A DNA stretch of 64,000 bases from Pyrus communis (taxonomy: Eukaryota; Streptophyta; Magnoliopsida; Rosales; Rosaceae), in the NCBI RefSeq assembly GCF_963583255.1, contig NC_084819.1:14869616-14933615 (forward strand), given 5' to 3'. The translations under genes and the position numbers were made by a program. A model generated the notes under the pieces. The model did not search any database, had not been told where the DNA came from, and saw nothing but the letters and a program-made list of their open reading frames with translations. Shown here piece by piece: positions 35,498 through 45,426 of the stretch (position 1 is its first letter; each line of letters starts with the position of its first letter).

Positions 35498-37137
35498 CTT
35501 GCGGAGGTTTTATCATCACCGGGTTTTCTTGCAGAGGTTTGCTGATAGTAGTGCCCAGAGACACCTGCTTGGCAAGTCGTTCAGAGTTCTCTTTGCTCGA
35601 AGCTGGGTATAATTTGGGCGTATCAGCTGATGAATCACATATTTACTGTGTAACTTCCTAATCCTGGCTATAATTCGTACTGAGTGCTGTGCTGGTGAGT
35701 TGTTTGGTCCAGTTTGATACGCCGCCAGATAGTCCCCGGGATTACTGTCACATTTATTTGGTTCTGATGGTAGGTCAGATGAAGAGGAGTAGGGTTAGAG
35801 TCAGATCTGTATATTATGATGAATTATGTTGTTAACTTGTTTAAAAAGGTAGGCATTTTTTAGGTTTTGCCTTACCCTTTTCATGTGAATAGACAACTTT
35901 GGGAACAGGTAAACACCCTTTTCTCCCCAAATCCTGGTTTACTTTCTGTGTTTTCCACGTTGTATTTGTTTGAGACATGCTGCCTACTTGTCCTCTTAAC
36001 CGTAGATTTGGCAGTCGTCTGTCCGTAGATGCGCAATTCGTCACCGTCTATTAGCATCGGGCTTCATATGATTACTTGAGAGATTTTTTTTGCTAATTAT
36101 TGTTTTAGAGATGATGCATCTCCTAGTTCAATGTGATCAAGTCCGTAAACTGCATGCTTATTGTTGTGGGCTCCTTGGTGACCTTTCGGTTCTCCTAGCG
36201 TTGTTTGGCGTACAAGACTTCACTACTCTGGAGGCATTTTAAGCTCGTGTGATTTTAGTTTTATGCCCTAGTGCTAATGTGTTGAATAAAAAGGAAATCA
36301 ACGAACAAGATTGAGCAAAAGAGCGTATAAGGTCAGAATGGTGCGGAAATTATTTTTCTTAGTAAATAACGTGGCACAACATCATTTTATTTCGGCTCAC
36401 TTTCTAGTGTAATTTCATTGCCCGAACCATCATCCTAAAGACTTTTTGAGAACCATTTTGTTTTCAATTTTTCTTATAATTCACTCTTTTTTGAAATTGA
36501 AAATGTAATTACAAAACTGGTTTTAAAACTAAAAATTAAAAACGAAATGGTTATCAAACGTTCTGGTAGCAAAATATTAAGGCCCGCTTGACAAGTGCTT
36601 TTAAATTACTTGTTCGACAAATGCTTTTAAACAATTTAAAGCGTTTTTAAAAAAAAATATTTTTAAATTCTAAAAAACTATTTTAATCGTATAAAAGCAC
36701 TTGCCAAAGAGCTCTCAAGCACGAGTCCTAGTTAAGTTGGATTGGGATGCAGGTCCCTTCAATGACCAGAGGCAGCAGAGAGCAGACACTGCCACACTGG
36801 TAGTCTCCAAGGATCACGATTAACTGTCTCACTCCGTAGACGTCTCATTTCGCGCGTGATACCCACACACCGGTCACCGGACCCAGAATCCTCAAACATC
36901 ATCGGCGTTCAATTCATCTTCTGCTAAGTTATAAAACAGCTCCCTTCACACTTCTCGCACGTAATCGTAATTTTCTCAAACCCGAGTGGCATTTCCAATC
37001 GCAGTCCTCGACTGTTGACTCCGCGCAGCCATCCATGTCCTAAATCCACACCGCCGAGACGTTTTTAGAACCCTAGCTGGGGTTTATCTTCTACCCCGCA
37101 ATTTCTTCCCCAATCCGATTGAAGCAAACCGGATCAT
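35498..37137. other. Capping-enzyme 3' UTR, spacer and DEX1 promoter
   Basis: Bases 35498 to about 35860 are probably 3' UTR. A small MITE lies at about 36583-36710. Bases 36720-37137 are the likely DEX1 promoter and 5' UTR. No other gene is recognised. Confidence 0.45.
36583..36710. mobile_element. Small MITE upstream of DEX1
   Basis: Inverted ends: 'gcttgacaagtgcttttaaa' at the left pairs with 'aaaagcacttgccaaag' at the right, with an A/T-rich centre. Non-coding; about 430 bases upstream of the DEX1 start. Confidence 0.5.
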
Positions 37138-40100
37138 ATGGAATCCGCAGCGATTAGGGCTTTTCTGATCTGTCTAATTCTCTGCGCCGGTTCGAGCTTC
37201 GTTCATGGCGAGGAGCCGGCGAAGAATAAGTTCCGAGAACGAGAGGCCAGCGACGACGCCCTTGGATATCCGAACATGTATGCATATTCGTTTTTCTTAA
37301 TCCGTCTTATTTGCCTTGATTAGTGTATAATCGCTGGGATTTGTGTAAATGTTTACTTAATTCTGTTCGGAGTTTTTGCATTTGATTAATGGGTTTCTGT
37401 TGTTGGATGTGTGCGTTTGGTTAGAGATGAGGATGCCTTGTTGAATTCGCGGTGCCCCGCGAAATTGGAGCTCCGATGGCAAACGGAAGTTAGTTCCAGT
37501 ATATATGCTACACCCTTGATCGCCGATATCAATAGGTACGAAAAAGATTGTGCTTTGGATGGAAATTCTGTGTATTTACTTGTGCATTTTGAGATTACCA
37601 AGAGATCAAGTTTGTGTCCAGCATTGATTTTTGGGGCCTTTTTTTCGGGTATTCGTTTTCGCTTATTACAGTGATGGAAAGCTTGAGATCGTGGTTCCTT
37701 CTTTCGTTCACTATCTTGAAGTTCTTGAAGGTGCTGATGGAGACAAACATCCAGGTATGACCCAATTTCATTTCTTTCATTACATTAAGCTGTCTTGAAT
37801 TTTCTTGAAGTGATTTTCTAAGTACCTGCTTGATGATTCATCAGGTTGGCCTGCATTCCACCAGTCAACGGTACATGCTAGTCCTCTCCTGTATGATATT
37901 GACAAGGATGGTGTGAGAGAAATAACTTTGGCAACCTACAATGGGGAAGTTTTATTTTTCAGGTAATTCAGTTACATTGCCCGTGTGATGTTACTAAATA
38001 TTTTACAATTTGTTTTCTTGTCTGCAATCCTATATCAGCATCCACAAGCTCATAAAAGTTTTTGTGTTCTTTTAGGGTCTCAGGTTACATGATGGTAGAT
38101 AAACTTGTAGTACCTCGTAGGAAAGTTAAAAAGAACTGGTATGGGGGTTTGCATTCGGATCCCGTGGATCGGACTCATCCAGATGTCCATGATGATTCTC
38201 TTGTCATGGAGGCTATGGAATCAGCTCATCGTAAGCCATTTACACGTTAAAGTAGTTTTTCTTGCTACTGCTATTGTTTTTGAGTGTCCTTATTCATATA
38301 ATCCACTTTAGTAGACCTTTAGGAAGAGCATGCTGAGTCACCTGACACAGTTCTGACGTTATATGATTGTGAAAGTATTCCTTTTAAGTTTAACGGGAAT
38401 TAATCATGTTTGCAACTGTTGGTTATTTTTGTAGAAACAAATGGAAGTACAGCTAAGTTAAACAATTCTGCTTCTATTTCAACTCCCGATTCCAACACTT
38501 CAGCTACTATTTCAACTCCTGATTTAAACAATTCAACAACTATTTCAAAAGAGAGCAACCTTGGCATGGTAAATGCATCAAATCCAGAGAATAAAGGGGA
38601 AACAAATTCAAGTCAGGTGGAAACAGTCATCAAGCTGCCTACGGGCACGGACAATTCTGCTGTAAAAAATGTGTCAGAGGAAACTGTTAATGTAGTGAAT
38701 GGAACTAGATCTGGTAGACGGCTTTTAGAAGATAAAAATTCAAGCGAATCACAGGATGGTGGTTCTGGATCCAAAGAGAATAATAAGGAGGATGTTCCTG
38801 TTGCAACTGTACAAAATGAGGGAAGCTTGGAAGCAGATGCTGATTCATCGTTTGAGTTGTTCCGTGACAGTGAGGAACTTGCCGATGAGTATAGTTATGA
38901 CTACGATGATTATGTTGATGAATCAATGTGGGGAGATGAGGAATGGGCTGAAGGGCAGCACGAGAAAATGGAGGATTATGTCAATGTTGATGCACACATC
39001 CTCTGCACTCCTGTGAGTTCTAACTTTAATGTTTCTTCTATACACATGTATGGGCACACTGCACATGGATTTATGTATGTAGGCATGATACTTATTCACT
39101 CCTTTGCCATACGCAAGTTATATTTGGTTGATGATTTCTTTTTTCTGTCAGGTCATAGCGGACATTGATAATGATGGAGTATCAGAAATGGTTGTTGCTG
39201 TATCTTACTTCTTTGATCACGAGTGAGCTCTCTTCCATAGTGTCAAATTTCACTTATTTATTAATATTTTTGGAGTGGAATGAAATCACATCAAGTTTCA
39301 CTTTAAATTCCCATTGAAGGTGTCTACCTTCTTATTTTAGAGGATTTATACAGTTTAGACTCTGATAAAGCAAGTATTTTCTAGGCATGGTGTACACTAT
39401 AGGATTTATCAAAGCAAGCATATCTTTTAACTTATTTCTGTAAGTTTGACAAATAAGTACCATATGTATATATTTCATGTAAATACTGCAAGCAGTATAC
39501 AATCTGGACTGTAGGAGTTATATCTGCATTTGGAGTAGTTGTAATGACCTGGTATGGCCGCCAATGATCTCAAAACTATAGCACTATTTGTGTTGACCAG
39601 GAGACACTCACGAGATCAGTAGATATGATGTAAATGAAATAGAAGGATTATTTTAAGTTGTAGGTAGATTCTGTTTGATCTAGAAATTTACTGTGCTCTT
39701 GGTTTCTTCCTTCATCCATACAATAAATTGTAATAACCCTTTAAGTTACACTTCCCGCAAAATCAATTTGGTGCATTTTCTTTATCATTTGTTGTGCAGC
39801 ATCATCCAAGATTGAAATGTGAACCATGTGAACTGTGTGTTGGAGTTTGCTTAGTAATTAATGGCTTGAAAGTAAATTCCTACCTTGTACGTTCGCAGGT
39901 ATTACGAGTCCAATGAAGATCATCGGAAGGAACTGGGTGACATTGATCTTACAAAATATGTTGCTGGCTCAGTAGTTGTTTTTAATCTCGACACAAAGCA
40001 AGTTAAGTGGACTGCGGAACTAGATCTGAGTACAGAGACTGAGAAGTTCCATGCTCATATATATTCTTCTCCAACTGTGGTGGATTTGGATGGTGATGGG

Positions 40101-42007
40101 AATCTGGACATTCTTGTTGGAACTTCCTTTGGCTTGTTCTATGTCTTGGACCATCATGGTGAATTAATTTTTCTTGCTCTCATTGCTACGTTTGCTGACA
40201 TTTTTACCTCAGAGTGCATGAGTTGCTTTAAGTTCCCTGGCATACAAGACGCTGAATCATCTTTGATGTTACATAGAATGCATTCTGTTTAGTGATATGG
40301 AAATTGAATGGTTTCTTTTGTTCAGGCAAGATCAGGGAAAAATTTCCTCTTGAAATGGCTGAAATTCAAGGAGCTGTTGTTGCTGCTGATATCAATGATG
40401 ATGGAAAAATTGAACTAGTGACCGCTGATGCTCATGGAAATGTTGCTGCATGGACTACTAAAGGAGTAGAAATTTGGGAAAGGCATCTTAAGAGTCTAGT
40501 TCCCCAGGTACGTTAAATGTTTGATTTGATATTAAGTTGTGTACTAGTACAATAGTTGGTTCAGTCGTTTACTGATTTCTTTTTCTGCTCTGGACCTGGT
40601 GAGATTAGTCTACCATTTTCTGGAGAGATTAGCAATTTTAAACTTGCATGCACAAATTTTTGCTTGTCATTCTTCAAGAACCCGGTAAATTTCAACTTGG
40701 CTTGTATAATTCCTAGCGAATCTGATGCAGAGTTTTGTTCCTCAGGGTCCTACTATTGGTGATGTTGATGGGGACGGCCATACTGATGTTGTGGTTCCAA
40801 CGTTATCCGGGAACATATACGTTCTTAGTGGCAAAGATGGGTCAATTGTTCGTCCTTATCCATATAGAACTCACGGGAGAGTTATGAATCAAGTTCTTCT
40901 AGTTGATTTAAGTAAAAAAGGAGATAAAAAGAAGGGACTTAGCCTTGTTACAACTTCGTTTGATGGTTACCTGTATGTAATTGATGGACCAACATCATGC
41001 GCCGATGTGGTCGATATTGGTGAAACCTCGTAAGATGTTTTTAAATTCTTCAATGTCCCTACATCTTTAATTAGTTCTCCCCCTTTCCATGGTTTACCTG
41101 AAACATTAATCCCTGCATGACAGATATAGCATGGTCTTAGCAGACAATGTTGATGGTGGGGATGATCTTGATCTTATTGTTTCAACCATGAATGGCAATG
41201 TCTTTTGCTTCTCGACTCCTGCTTCGCAGCATCCCCTCAAGGCATGATAGATCTCAAGCTTGATCTGTTGATAGTTTCTTCTGTTGTCTTCAGTTTTTAT
41301 TTTTTGCTTTTTGTTGGGTGATAATATTTTGTTTTTAATCTTCTTTGTTGTGTATCCTTTCGCAGGCATGGAGATCACCAAATCAAGGGAGAAACCATGT
41401 TGCAAATAGGTATAACCGTGAAGGTATCTTTGTTTCGCATTCATCAAGAGCTTTCCGTGATGAAGAGGGCAAGAACTTTTGGGTGGAGATTGAGATTATA
41501 GATAGCTATAGATACCCATCTGGGTTGCAAGCACCATATAATGTGACAGTAAGTTGCTCATTCCTTCCGATTATTTTGGCCAAAGTCAACTACATGGCCC
41601 TCTCTCCCTCTGTTTCTTGTATACACACGCAAGTAGCTTGTGAGTCTAATATACAAAACTCAGTCAATATATATATTTTTTGAACTATGCAGGCAACGCT
41701 GTTAGTGCCAGGTAATTACCAAGGAGAGAGAAGGATAAGAATAAACGAGACCTTCAATCGTCCTGGAAAGCATCGTATGAAGCTTCCGACAGTTGGTGTA
41801 AGGACTACGGGTACTGTTTTGGTGGAGATGGTTGACAAGAACGGACTCTACTTTTCAGACGATTTCTCCCTCACATTCCACATGTATTACTATAGACTCC
41901 TCAAGTGGCTGCTTGTCCTACCAATGCTTGGAATGTTTGGCGTGCTTGTAATCCTTCGTCCACAAGAAGCTGTGCCTTTGCCATCATTTTCGCGAAACAC
42001 CGACTAA
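37138..42007 (+). CDS. DEX1: DEX1, FG-GAP repeat membrane protein for pollen exine, 865 aa
   Basis: Thirteen coding exons: 37138-37277, 37425-37535, 37672-37754, 37845-37962, 38076-38230, 38435-39012, 39152-39222, 39899-40158, 40326-40507, 40746-41029, 41124-41241, 41366-41548, 41693-42007. Phases close to 865 codons plus TAA. The protein starts with a signal peptide (residues 1-24, ending near VHG) and ends with one membrane helix ([20 protein letters not shown]) and a short tail. The lumenal part holds FG-GAP-like, integrin-type calcium loops: DIDKDG, DIDNDG, DLDGDG, DINDDG and DVDGDG. Exon 6 encodes a Ser/Thr/Asn-rich spacer, then an acidic stretch. Arabidopsis DEX1 is needed for primexine and exine patterning of pollen; size is close to its 896 residues. 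Intron 11 begins with GC rather than GT, and intron 9 is flanked by a near-duplicate of 15 bases. Confidence 0.94.
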
Positions 42008-43557
42008 ACGTTCAACCTTTATCAATACAAAGATGCTAAGGCTCACGAATTGTGACGGCCATTCTCACCCGAAAAAGTCCAGAAACCGTGGCGGATATGA
42101 CAACAATGTGCGCTCTATTTTTTATGATCAAGCTAAGATAGATGTCGGAACTTGTAACATAGTTGAATATGAGTCAAGGAACGAGTACCAAATCCAAGTT
42201 TTTCAATGATAATTGTTTAGAGGATGATTCTATATGTATCTCTATAAATTGGCAATCTCAGTTTTCATTCAACCCCTTAATACTTTCAGTAGGCCTCTCC
42301 AAGTTTGGATCACTAGACATGCTTACTAGAAAAGAATTGGTATTGAAATTATTTCGACTCGTCGACTTTCTATCTGTTTACTAAAACATATCAAATTATT
42401 AGCCGTTGCGGTATTCTTTTTTGTTTAATATATTCTTATTATTTTGTAATTTTGTTCGTCGCGTACTTTGATATTCAACTTGGCATCAGAGCAGGTTTGA
42501 TCATATAGGGTTGAATCTGCTTTTGATGAGTATCAGTTTTTGTTTGTCTGTTTGCTCGGTATCAGTTTCGTCTCTAGGTTAGGATTTTCTTGTTTGAAAA
42601 AAAGAAAAGAATTAGGATGACTAGTTGATCCCAAATTTATTCCTTCCGTCTTTACTATACCTAGCTGTATCAGTTCATAACTTTGGCCATCCTAAGTTAA
42701 ATTACCATAAATGGGTTTGCTCTCGTGTTTCATTTACAAGAGCAACTTACATAACACAGATACACTGCTACTCTGGCGTTCTATAGTAATGATACAATAG
42801 CATGTGAACATAAATTTACACATATCTTTATATTATTGACACGAGACGCCACAACGACATGACATGAAAGTCCTCCCCAAATACATACTCCCGTTGGATT
42901 CATACTACCAGACTAAAAACGGACGGAGTAGAACCACCTTGTAGCTAATATGCAAGGCAGTTTTTATTCGCAGTTGTTATTCATACTACCTCCCCCTCCA
43001 GATTTCGATTCCCTCAGAATCAGGAATCAGACTCCTGATTATATGTGAGGCCCGCGCTACACTTCGTTCCCCTTGGTTTTGTAAACAGCGGAGTAATTCG
43101 GAATATGAATGACTCTCATTCTACTAATACCGTTTTCGTGTAAGTAAACATGCCCTAAAGTGAATGGTTTCAGATATAATATTTTTCCATTCCTAAGATA
43201 GAATACATTGTACTATAAGCTTCGGTCCAAATATGAACAGACTCCTAATTTGATGCAAAAAGTTATCAAAGATTTAAGCCAAAGCTATATAATCCCACAA
43301 AACTAATCCATTTATATCTCAATAATGCTTAAAAGTAAATAAACATGTTCGAAATACAGACCAAAAATAGAAATACAGGTCCAATATGCAGAATGGAATA
43401 CGATCACATGATACAGTAGTGATTGTCACGCTCTCGTTTTCTTCTTTTGCACTCGCATTTTATTTCTATCCAAAGACTAGAACAAACATAATAGAAAATG
43501 AGAGTGGGAAGATCACTTCGGAGCTCTCTGCGAAAAAAGAGAGCGCAAAAAGAGATG
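42008..43557. other. Intergenic spacer between convergent genes
   Basis: Contains the 3' UTRs of DEX1 (plus) and the DUF962 gene (minus). Bases 42760-42870 resemble a stretch near 26.45-26.58 kb and may be a decayed repeat. No gene is recognised. Confidence 0.4.
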
Positions 43558-43884
43558 CTAGATAGGCCTCTTTCCGAGCCTCTTAATCTCTCTGTCCATA
43601 TTACCAGAAAGCATCAAAGCAAACATCTTGTAGTCGCAAAACAGAGACCAAAACGGATGCCCGAACGTCGCCGGAATATTCCCCTCCACGAAAAAATGGC
43701 TGTACCACGCGAGTCCGTACCCAGAGAGAGGCACACAAACCAGAAACCGCCAATCGAACAGCAGCGAGTAGAGGAGGAAGGAGAGAGAAGCCAGGGTTCC
43801 TGCAAAATGCCAGCGCCGCGTCGATGGCTTCGAGTGCTGGCTCATGTAGAAGGCCCAGAACTCCTCCAAGCTCCTGAATTTCAT
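43558..43884 (-). CDS. DUF962/Mpo1-like small membrane protein, 108 aa
   Basis: A single-exon frame from the ATG at 43884 to TAG. The protein starts MKFRSLEEFWAFYMSQH, followed by the family block STRRWHFAGT. Two hydrophobic segments follow (about residues 29-45 and 47-66), then WYSHFFVEGNIPATFGHPFWS and a basic end. The conserved His residues (H17, H26, the H of WYSHFF and of GHP) are typical of DUF962. Yeast Mpo1, a DUF962 member, is an ER dioxygenase acting on 2-hydroxy fatty acids of sphingolipid breakdown, and the His residues bind iron. The short length resembles the compact bacterial members rather than the roughly 200-residue yeast and plant forms. Enzyme activity here is inference. 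An out-of-frame reading on the other strand is a shadow. Confidence 0.82.
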   Translation of the reverse strand: MKFRSLEEFWAFYMSQHSKPSTRRWHFAGTLASLSFLLYSLLFDWRFLVCVPLSGYGLAWYSHFFVEGNIPATFGHPFWSLFCDYKMFALMLSGNMDREIKRLGKRPI

Positions 43885-44270
43885 ATCTTGGAGTGAAAGT
43901 AAGAGCAACCCAGTTCAGGATTCTGGTTTTTGTGAGCACCCAAGTGGGAAAATGATCAGAATTCGGATTCGGGAAAGATTTTGGAAGCTTTGAGATTAAA
44001 CCCAGAAAAATAAAAGAAGAAAAAGAAGCTGGTATCTAATCTGAATTTGGATAATTTTTTGGGAGTTGAATTAAATTTTGTGTGGGGGGAATCTTGAGGT
44101 TGAGGATGGGATGAAAATATAAATCTGGAGTTTTGGGTGATGGATCTTAGTTTTATCCGCTGTGTGGTTGGTGTTTGTGGGAGGATGAAACAGAGCAGGG
44201 TGAAAAGTATGAGAAGGTGAACAGTTTCTGTGTGTGCGTTGTGTGTGGTTTGAATAATGCAAGTAGGTTA
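43885..44270. other. Promoter and 5' UTR region of the DUF962 gene
   Basis: No coding sequence or named motif is recognised. A MITE begins shortly beyond it at 44281. Confidence 0.4.
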
Positions 44271-44280
44271 TATTAAAGTC

Positions 44281-44509
44281 GGATTTGGATCCTCTCCGGA
44301 TCCCCTCCTGCGGATCTCGGAGATTAAGGCACAAGGACCGTTCATCAATGATCGTGCGGCCACAATTAAATGTTTTTATATTTTTAAAAGTAAAGTAATC
44401 TCGTTTTGCTTAAAAAACATTTAATTATGACTGTACGATCTTTGATGAACGGTCCTTGTGTCTTGATCCCCGGGATCTCCAAGGAGAGGATCCGAGAGGA
44501 TCCAAATCC
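44281..44509. mobile_element. Mutator-like MITE with 9-bp target duplication
   Basis: A 229-base near-palindrome whose ends are 'ggatttggatcc' and 'ggatccaaatcc'. Arms include 'aaggaccgttcatcaa' against 'ttgatgaacggtcctt'. It is flanked on both sides by 'attaaagtc' (44272-44280 and 44510-44518). A 9-base duplication and long inverted ends are the hallmark of Mutator-like elements. It has no coding capacity. Confidence 0.8.
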
Positions 44510-44882
44510 ATTAAAGTCTTCTCCAGGGCAGCGACTTTGTAGTTATCATCCGGTTTTTTGTTTTTTTTTTTCTTGGATTTAACATGTTGATTAATTGAAA
44601 AGAACAAGGGGGATTGAAGAGTTTGTTAAATCCAAATTGATATTTCATTTCGAGAATTTGCATAGGATGGACATTGTAGTGTACGGTGTACCGTCCAAAT
44701 ACAGTGCAATGTGAAGATAAACTTACCCGTGATATTGTCGTATTAGATCATGAAACCACAATGTTAAAAAGAAGGATATTGTGGAAATCGTCTTCATTTC
44801 ATTGATGCTGATATGCTTTGTCACCTTAACCATGAATAAGAGATGAAACAAAAATGTTCTCTACCAACTGATAAAGTACTAA

Positions 44883-45412
44883 TTTGGTACTGATGTACTT
44901 TTATAAAAAGTGGGTATAAAAAAAAAGATGAGCTCAAAAAGGTGTTTGGTAAACACTTATAAACAGCTTATTTTCACAATTTTGGGTGAAAAAAGCTGAA
45001 AATGTGAAGTAGCAAAAAAGAGCTTTGAAAAAAAACTGAAAACGTGAAGCAGCATAAATGTTGCATTATGATTTCTTGTTAAACGTTGGATATATGTTTA
45101 AGATAAAGTTTATAAATATTTTTCTTTTAAAAATAAAGTATATTTAGTAATTCACCTTTATTTGTTAAGAAAATTAAATTAATGACACATCTAGTATTAT
45201 ACTCTTTTTGGTCATTTCACACAGTCACAATTGTTTTACATAAAAGTTTACCAAACACTATAATATTGTTTTTTATTTTTTATTTTTTCCAAAAGCACTT
45301 TTACAAAAAAGTTTACCAAACACTCTATTGCTTTAATTCACAGCTGCTTATTTTCACAGCACAACATAATCAGTTTTTTTTTCAAAGCACATCAATATCA
45401 AACCAGCCCAAA
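44883..45412. mobile_element. Non-autonomous TIR element, about 530 bp
   Basis: Left end 'tttggtactgatgtactttt' and right end 'aaagcacatcaatatcaaa' are inverted copies, with a second inverted layer around 'tttggtaaac' and 'gtttaccaaa'. The right 230 bases match the right part of the 22.9-24.25-kb element. No transposase. Confidence 0.6.
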
Positions 45413-45426
45413 GAGAGATGTTTGGC

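Noticed and set aside
43498..43939. 132-codon plus-strand frame and overlapping minus-strand frames at the DUF962 gene
   Set aside because: They are shadows of the DUF962 frame, which alone matches a known family.
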